Below are positions 10,344 through 18,332 of a stretch of DNA of 64,000 bases, piece after piece. A program made the position numbers and the translations under genes. Every line of letters starts with the position of its first letter. The stretch's first letter is position 1. The DNA is taken from NCBI RefSeq assembly GCF_006171285.1, contig NZ_CP040889.1, forward strand, positions 682,001 to 746,000. The letters are read 5' to 3'. This stretch comes from Leclercia adecarboxylata. Its GTDB lineage: Bacteria; Pseudomonadota; Gammaproteobacteria; Enterobacterales; Enterobacteriaceae. A model generated the notes under the pieces. The model saw nothing but the letters and a program-made list of their open reading frames with translations, was not told the origin of the DNA and did not search any database.

Positions 10344-10417
10344 GGTGCTGCTGAGGAGACAGTAAGTTTTTATTTTATTCATCATTAAATGGCACGTAAG
10401 CATTAATTCTTAATTCA

Positions 10418-10455
10418 ATGCCGCACAGGTTTGTAAACTATGTGCGGCATTTTTA
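10418..10455 (+). terminator. Rho-independent terminator after aglB
   Basis: A 10-bp perfect stem, ATGCCGCACA paired with TGTGCGGCAT, is followed by a run of T at 10450-10454. It closes the aglAB operon and isolates it from the microcin genes downstream. Confidence 0.8.
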
Positions 10456-10848
10456 CATCATCACGCAATAATAATCCCCTCTTCAAACCTCACAGTCTAT
10501 CGTTCCCAATCCGTTCAGATTAATGTTACGCATCATTAATAATCCATCTAGGTTATATTTCAAAAGATTAACATAAATACAATTGATATCATTGAGGTGT
10601 ATTTAGTGGCTCCTTCATGAAGATAATAAATCCACTCCACAATAAGACCTCTTGACCACACACAGAAAAACACATAAACATCAATAAATTACATTATTTT
10701 TATTTTATCTAAAAACGTCTAATGAAGTGCAAGAGGAAAATTATCCTAAAAAAACATAGACTATTGAACGCGAATGCTATTTATTATCACTCGCTGTTGA
10801 TTGTAATTCTTATAAGAAAACATGCTCAATACTGTCAGGGAGACTGGA
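10456..10848 (+). promoter_or_regulatory. AT-rich leader of the microcin locus
   Basis: A 393-bp gap with no credible gene. Base composition drops sharply to AT-rich compared with aglB and sseA on either side, which suggests foreign origin. It must contain the promoter of the immunity-microcin pair, but I cannot fix a convincing -35/-10 pair. AATTGATATCATT at 10581-10593 faintly resembles a Fur box and is not reliable. The strong ribosome binding site AGGGAG at 10837-10842 sets the start of the first gene. Confidence 0.4.
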
Positions 10849-11127
10849 ATGTCATTCTATGAATTTGCATATATGCCTGTATTTTATTCATTAATGTCTT
10901 GCTGCATTTCTTTCATTTTTAAAAAGAAAGTAAGGTCAATGAAATATGACATCGTAACTGTGTTCATTACATGTGCAGTAATTTGCTTTACATATCCGTT
11001 TGTAAATTACTGGTTTGGTAATGAATACCATTTCTTCGACAAATTTGTTCTGTATTGTTTTCTGTCAACAGTTATATCAATTGCGACAATCCTCGCTGTT
11101 TACTTCATATACAGGAAATTAAAATGA
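10849..11127 (+). CDS. Microcin immunity protein, MceB-like membrane protein
   Basis: A 92-residue hydrophobic protein with about three predicted membrane segments (roughly residues 5-25, 33-50 and 63-88) and a basic tail. It resembles my recollection of MceB, the 95-residue immunity protein of microcin E492: shared blocks include PVF(F/Y)S(V/L)M near the N-terminus, the CF-x-YP motif and (I/F)FDKF-x-L-x-CF(I/L)ST(L/V)I in the last third. The ATG at 10849 follows AGGGAG with ideal spacing; an upstream in-frame ATG at 10822 has a poor site. Its stop overlaps the microcin start codon by four bases (ATGA), repeating the mceB-mceA arrangement. It would protect the producing cell in the inner membrane. 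Confidence 0.8.
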   Translation: MSFYEFAYMPVFYSLMSCCISFIFKKKVRSMKYDIVTVFITCAVICFTYPFVNYWFGNEYHFFDKFVLYCFLSTVISIATILAVYFIYRKLK

Positions 11128-11390
11128 GAAAATTGAATTCAAAGGAAATGAAATTAATGGGTGGTGCTGGCGATCCTCTCACAGACCAAAATTCTCAGTT
11201 AATACGGCAAATAATGATTGGAGCCGGTTGGGGCATGATGTGGGGTGTGCCTATGGGATTTCCCGGTATGGCTGCAGGCGCAATAACTGCGACGACTCAA
11301 ACCGTTTTGCAGGGAGCTATGTCAAGGATGCCAGTCAACGTTCTCATTCCCAGAGTTCCGATGGGTCCAACCTGGAATGGCAGTAAATAA
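11124..11390 (+). CDS. Class II microcin precursor, microcin E492-like, without siderophore tail
   Basis: An 88-residue precursor of a pore-forming antibacterial peptide. Residues 1-14 or 1-15 are a leader (MRKLNSKEMKLMGG) of the double-glycine kind seen in microcins M, H47 and E492; cleavage after GG or, by E492 analogy, after GGA leaves a core of 73-74 residues. The core is rich in Gly, Met and Ala, has no Cys, carries two Trp in a GWGMMWG stretch, and ends PVNVLIPRVPMGPTWNGSK, closely matching the E492 segment PVNVPIPVLIGPSWNGS. E492 continues with a Ser/Gly-rich tail that receives a salmochelin-type siderophore; here the stop comes one residue after NGS and no such tail is recognisable in any forward frame downstream. 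No export, protease or modification gene is adjacent. Identification rests on remembered sequences. Confidence 0.82.
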   Translation: MRKLNSKEMKLMGGAGDPLTDQNSQLIRQIMIGAGWGMMWGVPMGFPGMAAGAITATTQTVLQGAMSRMPVNVLIPRVPMGPTWNGSK

Positions 11391-11423
11391 CAGGGCCTTG
11401 CTCGCGAGTTGAACGTGGTTCAC

Positions 11424-11464
11424 TTGTCGGTGTCAGAAAAAACACCGACAATCCATTAATGGAT
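11424..11464. repeat. Hairpin and palindrome between microcin gene and sseA
   Basis: A perfect 10-bp stem (TTGTCGGTGT at 11424-11433 with its complement at 11442-11451, 8-nt loop) is followed at once by the 14-bp palindrome ATCCATTAATGGAT at 11451-11464. The hairpin lacks a trailing T-run on the plus strand, so it is either a weak terminator for the microcin transcript or part of the sseA leader. The palindrome could be a protein binding site. Confidence 0.5.
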
Positions 11465-11482
11465 TCATTTATGGAGGCAACC

Positions 11483-12325
11483 ATGTCCACCTCATATTTT
11501 GTCGCAGCCGAGTGGCTGATTGAGCACAGTGATGACCCTGAAGTCCAGATCCTCGACGCGCGCATGGCGCCGCCGGGACAGGAGCATCGCGACGTACCCG
11601 CGGAATACCGCGCCGGTCATCTGCCGGGGGCGGTATTTTTTGATATCGAAGCCCTCTCCGATCACACCTCTCCCCTGCCGCACATGATGCCACGCCCGGA
11701 AGCCTTTGCGGTGGCCATGCGCGAGCTGGGCGTCAGCCACGATAAGCACCTGGTGATTTACGATGAAGGGAATCTCTTCTCCGCGCCGCGCGCCTGGTGG
11801 ATGCTGAAAACCTTTGGCGTGGAGAAAGTCTCGATTCTGGCGGGTGGTCTTGCGGGCTGGCAGCGGGCAGAGCTGCCGCTCCAGCAGGGCGATGTCTCCC
11901 TGCCGGACGGCGATTTTGAAGCCACCTTCGATGCCGGGGCCATCAAGCGTGTCACCGACGTGCTGCTGGCCAGCCACGAAAAGACCGCGCAAATTGTTGA
12001 TGCCCGCCCTGCCCCACGTTTTAACGCCGAAGCCGACGAACCGCGCCCGGGCCTGAAGCGCGGCCATATCCCCGGCGCGTATAACGTGCCCTGGGGCGAT
12101 CTGGTGTTTGAGGGCGAGCTGAAAACTACCGACGAACTGCGCGAGATTTTCGCCCGTCAGGGGGTGGATCTGCATCAGCCGATCGTGGCCAGCTGCGGAT
12201 CGGGCGTGACCGCCTGCGTGGTGATTCTGGCGCTGGCCACCCTCGGCAAAACCGACGTCACGCTCTATGACGGTGCGTGGAGTGAATGGGGCGCCCGGGA
12301 CGATCTGCCGGTTGAACCGGCGTAA
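11483..12325 (+). CDS. sseA: 3-mercaptopyruvate sulfurtransferase
   Basis: Cytoplasmic sulfurtransferase that moves sulfur from 3-mercaptopyruvate to thiol acceptors, forming persulfide. The 280-residue protein has two rhodanese domains; the C-terminal one holds the active-site loop CGSGVTAC with catalytic Cys238. The start at 11483 is preceded by GGAGG and matches the E. coli N-terminus; the longer frame from 11459 is not supported. An RpiR-type regulator gene begins two bases after its stop, an arrangement not found in E. coli. Confidence 0.95.
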   Translation: MSTSYFVAAEWLIEHSDDPEVQILDARMAPPGQEHRDVPAEYRAGHLPGAVFFDIEALSDHTSPLPHMMPRPEAFAVAMRELGVSHDKHLVIYDEGNLFSAPRAWWMLKTFGVEKVSILAGGLAGWQRAELPLQQGDVSLPDGDFEATFDAGAIKRVTDVLLASHEKTAQIVDARPAPRFNAEADEPRPGLKRGHIPGAYNVPWGDLVFEGELKTTDELREIFARQGVDLHQPIVASCGSGVTACVVILALATLGKTDVTLYDGAWSEWGARDDLPVEPA

Positions 12326-12327
12326 TA

Positions 12328-13098
12328 ATGGATAACCGACTGGCGACACTGCTATCGCGCGGGGAGTCACTGACCCGCGCAGAGTATCGCGTGCTGGCCC
12401 ATCTGACCGAGCATCCGCTGCTGGTGGGCCACATCACGGTGCGGGAGCTGGCGCAGGCGACCTTTGTCTCCACCGCCACCATTATGCGCCTGTGCCGCAA
12501 GCTGGGGTTCAGCGGTTTTAGCGAGTTCACCTGGCACTGCAAGCAGCTGCTGAGCGATACCCCGCACATCACCGCCGAAACCCGCCAGCCTGCGGAACTG
12601 CCCGCGCTGTTTAATCAGTTTATCGCCAACTATCAGCAGACCTTTCAGTGGGCGACGGCGGAAAAGCGCCGCCACTTTGCCGAACTTCTGCGGGAAAAAG
12701 AGAGCTTTTTTCTCTACGGCGCGGGCTTCTCCTATCTTTTCGCCGAGTACCTGACCAAGAAGCTGCAGGTGCTGGGCAAGACGGCGTTTATCTCCGGCCC
12801 CGGCGACAGCCGCAATATCTTCCTCAGCAATGCTTCGCGCTATCAGGTGTTCATCGCGGTATCGCGCAGCGGTGAGACGGAACAGGTGCTGGATAAGGCG
12901 CGGATCGCGCAGAACGTGGGGATGACGGTGGTAGCCTTTACCCGCGCGTCGGCGAATACCCTGGCGGGGATGGCGGATCTGCATTTTGCGCTGTACGACG
13001 AAGCGGTGCATTTCGCCGCCGAAGCCGCAGGGGTGACGTCGTTTGAGTCGAATCTGGTGCTGCTGATGGATTTACTGCTGCTGGAAGCAACGGGGTGA
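12328..13098 (+). CDS. RpiR/MurR family transcriptional regulator
   Basis: A 256-residue repressor-type protein with an N-terminal RpiR helix-turn-helix (about residues 1-75; the segment VRELAQATFVSTATIMRLCR is the recognition region) and a C-terminal SIS domain that binds phosphosugars (about residues 115-240; motif VSRSGETEQ). It starts two bases after the sseA stop with no clear ribosome binding site, so it may be translationally coupled to sseA. The nearest sugar genes are aglAB, upstream beyond the microcin island; GlvR and related RpiR proteins control such alpha-glucoside operons, so it is probably their regulator. Confidence 0.85.
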   Translation: MDNRLATLLSRGESLTRAEYRVLAHLTEHPLLVGHITVRELAQATFVSTATIMRLCRKLGFSGFSEFTWHCKQLLSDTPHITAETRQPAELPALFNQFIANYQQTFQWATAEKRRHFAELLREKESFFLYGAGFSYLFAEYLTKKLQVLGKTAFISGPGDSRNIFLSNASRYQVFIAVSRSGETEQVLDKARIAQNVGMTVVAFTRASANTLAGMADLHFALYDEAVHFAAEAAGVTSFESNLVLLMDLLLLEATG

Positions 13099-13117
13099 GC
13101 GTTCACCCCGTACGGGT

Positions 13118-13894
13118 TCAGATAATGCGGTTGTTTTTGAAATCGCGCAGGAAACCACCCCAGCGGCGTTCATAGAACGGGGTGATGTGCTCGGTGATGA
13201 AGTGGCTGATGCCCTTCTCCCCTTTCACCACCCGGCAGATATCGATCGGCTCGTCCCCCGGCAGGGTGTCGGTCGCCACGCTGCCCGTAGCCTGAATGAT
13301 CTCTTCAATCTCGCCATCCGCTTCAATACCAATCAGCAGGATCGGCTGTTCGTCGGCCTGCTCTTTGATGGAGCAGAGAAACGCCCGTTTCACCGGTTTG
13401 AGGGTCTGGAAAAGCTGGGTCAGGGAGTCAATCATCTGCGCCGGTGGCTCGGCCACTTCAGACAGCAGCAGCGATTCACCGCCCTCCAGCACCTCCTGAG
13501 TGCTGAGCGGGTTGCCCTCATCGCCAATCAGATGGCTGATTTCGCGCGGGGTGAACTCTTTCCCGGTCGGCAGTTTGGCGTTGAGAAACAGGGTTTCGCC
13601 CAGCGTCATCTCAAACAGGGTGCGCACCGGCATCACCACGAACGCCTGCTCATCCTCAACGGCTTGCTGTAAGGCTTCAAGGGAGGAGAAGAACGGGATC
13701 ACCGAGGTGCCGTCATCTTTTTCCCAGTGCAGCAGATCCAGCGCGCTGTCCTCAACAACCTGCTCGCCTTCCGCCGCTGTACCGGGCACCCAGACGGTGG
13801 ACTCCAGCAGGGTGCGGAAGAATGCCGGACGGTGGGCGGGCTCGGTGGCCGCTTTCTCCAGCAGGGTTTCTAATTCGTTTTTGGTTTCTGACAT
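13118..13894 (-). CDS. sseB: Enhanced serine sensitivity protein SseB
   Basis: A 258-residue cytoplasmic protein of unsettled biochemical role, named because its overproduction alters serine sensitivity in E. coli. The sequence is acidic, without membrane segments, and carries an N-terminal SseB domain followed by a conserved C-terminal domain ending in FKNNRII. The start at 13894 (MSETKNELETLL) agrees with the E. coli protein; the frame remains open upstream to 14053 through a REP repeat, which argues against the longer form. It faces the RpiR gene tail to tail across about 20 bp. Confidence 0.92.
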   Translation of the reverse strand: MSETKNELETLLEKAATEPAHRPAFFRTLLESTVWVPGTAAEGEQVVEDSALDLLHWEKDDGTSVIPFFSSLEALQQAVEDEQAFVVMPVRTLFEMTLGETLFLNAKLPTGKEFTPREISHLIGDEGNPLSTQEVLEGGESLLLSEVAEPPAQMIDSLTQLFQTLKPVKRAFLCSIKEQADEQPILLIGIEADGEIEEIIQATGSVATDTLPGDEPIDICRVVKGEKGISHFITEHITPFYERRWGGFLRDFKNNRII

Positions 13895-13914
13895 AAACTC
13901 ACTACTTGTAAATC

Positions 13915-13982
13915 GCCCGGCGGCGCTGCGCTTGCACGGGCCTACGTGTCTTGTAGGCCGGGTAAGCGCAGCGCCACCCGGC
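13915..13982. repeat. Paired REP elements (BIME) between sseB and pepB
   Basis: Two inverted copies of the REP motif GCCCGGCGGCGCTGCGCTT lie head to head around a short centre. Such elements bind DNA gyrase or IHF and stabilise upstream mRNA; here it lies between pepB and sseB, which are read in the same direction. Confidence 0.85.
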
Positions 13983-13989
13983 AAGACCA

Positions 13990-15276
13990 TTACTCTGCTG
14001 TCAGCAGATTCGCAATGGTACGCACACCCAGACCGGTAGCGCCTGCGGACCACTGCTCAACCGCGGCTTTACGGTAGGTGGCGGAGCAGTCGATGTGCAG
14101 CCAGCCTTCGCGGTAGTTCTCAACGAAGTGCGACAGGAAACCGGCGGCGGTGCTCGCCCCTGCCGGGTAGGCCGCGCTGGCGGTGTTGTTCAGCTCGGCA
14201 AAGTTCGACGGCAGCTGGCTGCGGTGGAACTCGGCCAGCGGCAGACGCCAGAAAGGTTCGTTCTCGGCGGCGGCGCTCGCCAGCAGGCGGTTTGCCAGCT
14301 TATCGTCGAAGCTGAACAGCGCGTGGTAGTCGTTACCCAGCGCGGTTTTCGCCGCCCCGGTCAGGGTTGCCATGTCGATGATCAGCTCTGGTTTCTGTGC
14401 AGAGGCATCGATCAGGCCATCCGCCAGCACCAGACGGCCTTCGGCGTCGGTGTTCATCACTTCGACGTTCTTGCCGTTGCGGTAGCGAATGATGTCGCCG
14501 AGCTTAAAGGCGTTACCGCTGACCATGTTGTCCGCGCAGCACAGGTAAAGCTTCACGCGTTTGTTCAGGCCGCGGGTGATAGCAAATGCCAGCGCCCCGG
14601 TGATGGTAGCTGCGCCGCCCATGTCCGACTTCATGGAGTCCATGAACGCGCTCTGCTTCAGGCTGTAGCCACCGGTGTCAAAGGTGATGCCCTTCCCGAC
14701 CAGGCAGGCGAACACAGGGGCCGTTTTATCACCGGTTGGGTTGTAGTCCAGCGCCAGCAGCACAGGAGGACGCTCAGAGCCACGGCCCACGGTGTGGATG
14801 CCCATGTAGTTCTGCTCGCGCAGATCTTCGCCCTTGGTGATGCGGTAAGACATGTTGTCGCCCGCCACGCCGCACAGCAGATCCACCGCGCGCTGCGCCA
14901 GCTGCTCCGGACCCAGCTCTTCCGCCGGGGCGTTGATGGTGTCGCGCACCCAGTCGATAATCTTCAGGCGGCTTTCCAGCTCGCGCTTACCCGCTTCATC
15001 GAGGTTTGCCCACTCGATTTTACGGCTGCCTTTCGGCCCTTTGTAGCCCGCCCAGAAGGCCCAGCTGCGATCGGTATCCCAGCCTTCACCGTCCAGTAAC
15101 ACATGTTTGATGCCCAGACCGTCAATTTTGCGCGCCGCGCGCTGGATCAGACCTGTATTGTCGCTGCCGTTCAGGTGCAGGGTAATGCCGTCGTTATTAA
15201 TGCTGTAAGTGGCTTTTTCACCCCAGCGCGCATCGGCAGGCTGAGTAGAGAGCGTAATCTTCATCGCTTCGGTCAT
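13990..15276 (-). CDS. pepB: Aminopeptidase B
   Basis: Cytoplasmic M17-family leucyl aminopeptidase that removes N-terminal residues from peptides, including Cys-Gly. It has 428 residues, one more than E. coli PepB. The metal and catalytic motifs are intact: [11 protein letters not shown], the Lys-containing [10 protein letters not shown] and NTDAEGRL. The ATG giving [11 protein letters not shown] is chosen by homology; the frame could begin at 15300. As in E. coli it lies directly behind iscX and may be read from the isc operon. Confidence 0.95.
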   Translation of the reverse strand: MTEAMKITLSTQPADARWGEKATYSINNDGITLHLNGSDNTGLIQRAARKIDGLGIKHVLLDGEGWDTDRSWAFWAGYKGPKGSRKIEWANLDEAGKRELESRLKIIDWVRDTINAPAEELGPEQLAQRAVDLLCGVAGDNMSYRITKGEDLREQNYMGIHTVGRGSERPPVLLALDYNPTGDKTAPVFACLVGKGITFDTGGYSLKQSAFMDSMKSDMGGAATITGALAFAITRGLNKRVKLYLCCADNMVSGNAFKLGDIIRYRNGKNVEVMNTDAEGRLVLADGLIDASAQKPELIIDMATLTGAAKTALGNDYHALFSFDDKLANRLLASAAAENEPFWRLPLAEFHRSQLPSNFAELNNTASAAYPAGASTAAGFLSHFVENYREGWLHIDCSATYRKAAVEQWSAGATGLGVRTIANLLTAE

Positions 15277-15303
15277 TTTATTTTTCCTTATTAGCAACAA
15301 GCA

Positions 15304-15329
15304 AACGGGCCGCCTGAAGGCAGCCCGTT
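15304..15329 (-). terminator. Hairpin between iscX and pepB
   Basis: AACGGGC and GCCCGTT form a 7-bp outer stem with a smaller inner GGC/GCC-type stem. On the minus strand it follows the iscX stop and has only an interrupted T-run, so it is likely a partial terminator or a transcript-stabilising hairpin rather than a full stop. Confidence 0.4.
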
Positions 15330-15335
15330 ACGTTT

Positions 15336-15536
15336 TTATTCTGCTTCGTCCAGCCAGACTAACAGAATCGCCTCCAGAATTTTTTCATTGGATGCGTTGG
15401 GATCGTCGTCAAACTCTTCCAGATCGCAAATCCACTGATGCATATCGGTGAAGCGTACGGTCTTCGGATCGAGATCCGGGTTGGCGTCGTACAGCGCCTC
15501 GCCGATTTCACGGCTGTCTGTCCACTTCAGTCCCAT
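15336..15536 (-). CDS. iscX: Fe-S cluster assembly protein IscX
   Basis: A 66-residue acidic adaptor that binds IscS and iron and tunes the rate of cluster assembly. The sequence from [17 protein letters not shown] onward is almost identical to E. coli IscX, including the acidic patch DLEEFDDDP. The start at 15536 is chosen by homology; upstream codons in frame run into fdx. It is the last gene of the isc operon, one base behind fdx. Confidence 0.96.
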   Translation of the reverse strand: MGLKWTDSREIGEALYDANPDLDPKTVRFTDMHQWICDLEEFDDDPNASNEKILEAILLVWLDEAE

Positions 15537-15537
15537 A

Positions 15538-15873
15538 TTAATGCTCGCGTGCGTGGTTAAGCGTATAACGCGGAAGTTCGACCACCAGATCTTCATCGGT
15601 GACGCGTGCCTGACAGCTCAGGCGGCTTTCCGGCTCCAGACCCCATGCTTTATCCAGCATGTCGTCTTCATCTTCCGTGCTCTCCGCCAGGGAGTCAAAG
15701 CCCTCGCGGACGATGCAGTGACAGGTTGTGCAGGCACAGGATTTTTCACAGGCGTGTTCCACTTCAATACCGTTACGCAGGGCAACGTTAAGGATGGTTT
15801 CGCCGGTCTCAGCTTCCAGAACTGCGCCATCCGGACAGAGGTCCGCATGTGGCAGAAAAACAATCTTTGGCAT
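15538..15873 (-). CDS. fdx: [2Fe-2S] ferredoxin of the isc operon
   Basis: A 111-residue adrenodoxin-type ferredoxin that supplies electrons for Fe-S cluster assembly on IscU. The cluster ligands are visible in C-x5-C-x2-C ([10 protein letters not shown], residues 42-51) and a fourth Cys in LSCQA near residue 87. It starts one base after the hscA stop and ends one base before iscX, so the three are translationally coupled. Confidence 0.97.
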   Translation of the reverse strand: MPKIVFLPHADLCPDGAVLEAETGETILNVALRNGIEVEHACEKSCACTTCHCIVREGFDSLAESTEDEDDMLDKAWGLEPESRLSCQARVTDEDLVVELPRYTLNHAREH

Positions 15874-15874
15874 A

Positions 15875-17725
15875 TTAAACCTCGTCCACGGAGTGGCCTT
15901 TCAGCGCGGTACGGACAGACTGGTCCATACGGCGAGCGGCGAACTCCTGGGTTTGTTTATCAACGTTTCTAATCGCTTGTTCTATGGCGTCAGCATCATC
16001 GCCTTCGGCTACCGCAATCAGTTGTGCGACGGCGTCGTCAATGGCCTGACGTTCAGCGGCGCTTAGCAGCGCGGCATCAGCAGTGAGTGCGCTGTTCAGG
16101 CTTTCCAGCACGCGTGCGGCTTCGACTTTCTGCTCGGCCAGCATACGCGCCGAGACATCCTGCGCAGCAAAACTCATTGAGTCCTGAATCATGGTGGCGA
16201 TTTCACCATCGGTCAGACCGTAGGACGGTTTCACCTGAATGGAGGATTCGACACCGGTCGATTTTTCCATCGCCGTGACGCTCAGCAGACCGTCCGCGTC
16301 CACCTGGAAGGTCACGCGGATATGCGCCCCGCCCGCAGGCAGCGCCGGAATGCCGCGCAGCGCGAAGCGCGCCAGCGAGCGGCAGTCCTGAACCAGCTCG
16401 CGCTCGCCCTGCAGCACGTGGATGGACATCGCGGTCTGGCCGTCCTTAAAGGTGGTGAACTCCTGCGCGCGCGCCACCGGAATGGTGGTGTTACGCGGGA
16501 TCACTTTCTCCACCAGGCCGCCCATGGTTTCTAAACCAAGCGACAGCGGGATGACGTCCAGCAGCAGCATTTCGCTGTCCGGCTTGTTGCCGACCAGGAT
16601 ATCGGCCTGGATAGCGGCACCAATGGCAACCACTTTATCCGGGTCGATGGAGGTTAATGGCGTGCGGCCAAAGAACTCGCCCACGCGCTCACGCACCAGC
16701 GGAACGCGGGTTGAACCGCCCACCATCACCACGTCCAGCACCTCTTCTGCCTCAACGCCCGCATCTTTCAGCGCGCGGCGGCAGGCCAGCAGGGTGCGTT
16801 TCACCAGCGGGGCAATCAGTTCATTGAACTGCTCGCGGCTGATGTCGCCTTTCCAGCCCGCCACCTCAACGGTGACCGAGGTGGCATCGCTGAGGGCGAT
16901 TTTGGCGGCAGTGGCGGCATCCAGCAACTGACGTTGCAGACGCGCATCGCTGCGATCGACGATCCCCGCCCGCTCACAGAGGTGATCCGCCAGCAGGTGG
17001 TCGAAGTCGTCGCCGCCGAGGGCAGAATCGCCGCCGGTAGCCAGCACTTCAAACACCCCGCGGCTCAGGCGCAGAATGGAAATATCAAAGGTCCCACCGC
17101 CAAGGTCAAAGACCGCGATTACCCCTTCCTGACCGGAGTCGAGGCCGTAGGCAATCGCCGCAGCGGTCGGTTCGTTGAGCAGGCGCAGCACGTGCAGGCC
17201 TGCCAGACGCGCGGCGTCTTTGGTGCCTTGACGCTGGGCATCATCGAAATAGGCCGGAACGGTGATCACCACGCCGTCGAGTTCGCCTTCCAGCGTCGCG
17301 GTCGCGCGAGCGGCCAGCGCCTTGAGGATATCGGCAGAAACGCGGATCGGGTTCAACAGACCGGCACGGGTGGCGATCATCGGCAGACCGTTTTCACTGG
17401 CCTGCAGCTGATACGGCAGATGCGGGTAACGGCTCTGGATATCCGCCAGCGAGCGGCCCATCATCCGTTTTACCGAGCTGATGGTGTTGGCTGGATCCTG
17501 AGCGGCGTTGGTGCGGGCATCATAGCCCACGCTGTGGCCCTGGGACTGATAGTGGACCACAGAAGGCAGCAGGTGCTGACCCTGCGCATCCGCCAGCGTT
17601 TCAGCCTGGCCGCTGCGCACGGTCGCCACCAGCGAGTTGGTGGTGCCTAAGTCGATGCCCACCGCCAGACGACGCTGGTGCGGTGCGGCACTTAAGCCCG
17701 GCTCACTAATTTGTAATAAGGCCAT
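15875..17725 (-). CDS. hscA: Fe-S protein chaperone HscA (Hsp70 family)
   Basis: A 616-residue specialised Hsp70 that drives cluster transfer from IscU to apoproteins in an ATP-dependent cycle with HscB. The N-terminal ATPase domain shows GIDLGTTNS near residue 25 and FDLGGGTFD; the substrate domain recognises the LPPVK motif of IscU, which is present in the neighbouring iscU product. Length equals that of E. coli HscA. It follows hscB after 14 bp. Confidence 0.97.
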   Translation of the reverse strand: MALLQISEPGLSAAPHQRRLAVGIDLGTTNSLVATVRSGQAETLADAQGQHLLPSVVHYQSQGHSVGYDARTNAAQDPANTISSVKRMMGRSLADIQSRYPHLPYQLQASENGLPMIATRAGLLNPIRVSADILKALAARATATLEGELDGVVITVPAYFDDAQRQGTKDAARLAGLHVLRLLNEPTAAAIAYGLDSGQEGVIAVFDLGGGTFDISILRLSRGVFEVLATGGDSALGGDDFDHLLADHLCERAGIVDRSDARLQRQLLDAATAAKIALSDATSVTVEVAGWKGDISREQFNELIAPLVKRTLLACRRALKDAGVEAEEVLDVVMVGGSTRVPLVRERVGEFFGRTPLTSIDPDKVVAIGAAIQADILVGNKPDSEMLLLDVIPLSLGLETMGGLVEKVIPRNTTIPVARAQEFTTFKDGQTAMSIHVLQGERELVQDCRSLARFALRGIPALPAGGAHIRVTFQVDADGLLSVTAMEKSTGVESSIQVKPSYGLTDGEIATMIQDSMSFAAQDVSARMLAEQKVEAARVLESLNSALTADAALLSAAERQAIDDAVAQLIAVAEGDDADAIEQAIRNVDKQTQEFAARRMDQSVRTALKGHSVDEV

Positions 17726-17739
17726 AATCGCTTCCGAAA

Positions 17740-18255
17740 TTAAAAATCTAGCAGCTTTTCTTCGAGTTGTTCAGCGCTGCTTCGCAGTTTATCGAGAAAA
17801 CGCAGCTTGCGTACACTGTCCGCCGCCACGTCCCACGTCTCGTTATTCAGTTGGTCAACCATCTGCTGATGGCGGGTATCGAACATCCCTTTTACACGCT
17901 TGATAAAGCGCTCAAGGCGGGCTTCGTCTTTGGCGTGTTCGATCTCATCCAGCTCTTCGCGAAGCTCCAGCTGTTCCATCAGGAACGCGGTGTCGCGGAC
18001 GGTGTGTTGCTCACTGGAGAGGTCAAACCCGTGACGCGAAAGCAGATATTCTGCCCGGCTCAGCGGGTTGCGCAGGGTTTGCCACGCCTGATTGATGGTC
18101 GCAGAGTGCTGCACCGCCGCCAGTTGTTCCGCCTGCGTGCCGCTGGCGAATTTATCCGGGTGATACTGACGTTGCAGATCCTGGAAACGGGCCGCCAGCG
18201 CCTGAGTATCAATTTCATACCCGGCTGGTAACCCAAAGAGGGTGAAGTAATCCAT
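17740..18255 (-). CDS. hscB: Co-chaperone HscB (J-domain protein)
   Basis: A 171-residue J-protein that brings IscU to HscA and stimulates its ATPase. The N-terminal J domain carries the essential HPD motif in QRQYHPDKF (residues 32-34 region), and the C-terminal three-helix domain binds IscU. It lies within the isc operon behind a hairpin that separates it from iscA. Confidence 0.97.
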   Translation of the reverse strand: MDYFTLFGLPAGYEIDTQALAARFQDLQRQYHPDKFASGTQAEQLAAVQHSATINQAWQTLRNPLSRAEYLLSRHGFDLSSEQHTVRDTAFLMEQLELREELDEIEHAKDEARLERFIKRVKGMFDTRHQQMVDQLNNETWDVAADSVRKLRFLDKLRSSAEQLEEKLLDF

Positions 18256-18284
18256 AACAATCTCAGGGTTAGCTGATTAAAGCA

Positions 18285-18316
18285 AACCCCACACACAGCC
18301 TGGCTGCGGTGGGGTT
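18285..18316 (-). other. Hairpin between iscA and hscB
   Basis: An 8-bp stem (AACCCCAC with GTGGGGTT) around a 16-nt loop occupies the iscA-hscB gap. There is no T-run after it on the minus strand, so it may stabilise the upstream iscSUA mRNA or act as an attenuator instead of a terminator. Confidence 0.45.
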
Positions 18317-18332
18317 AACAGGTGATGCGCAA

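Noticed and set aside
10581..10593. Possible Fur box AATTGATATCATT upstream of the microcin genes
   Set aside because: Only partly fits the 19-bp Fur consensus, and AT-rich DNA yields such matches easily. Fur control of related microcins is known, so it deserves a test but is not called.
10822..10848. Upstream ATG extending the immunity protein by nine residues
   Set aside because: The extra start has a poor ribosome binding site, whereas ATG 10849 has AGGGAG at ideal spacing and gives a length close to MceB.
11055..11123. Longer frame upstream of the microcin precursor
   Set aside because: It would place 23 extra residues before a typical leader start and overlaps the immunity gene heavily; ATG 11124 has AGGA upstream and gives a standard MR-K-L leader.
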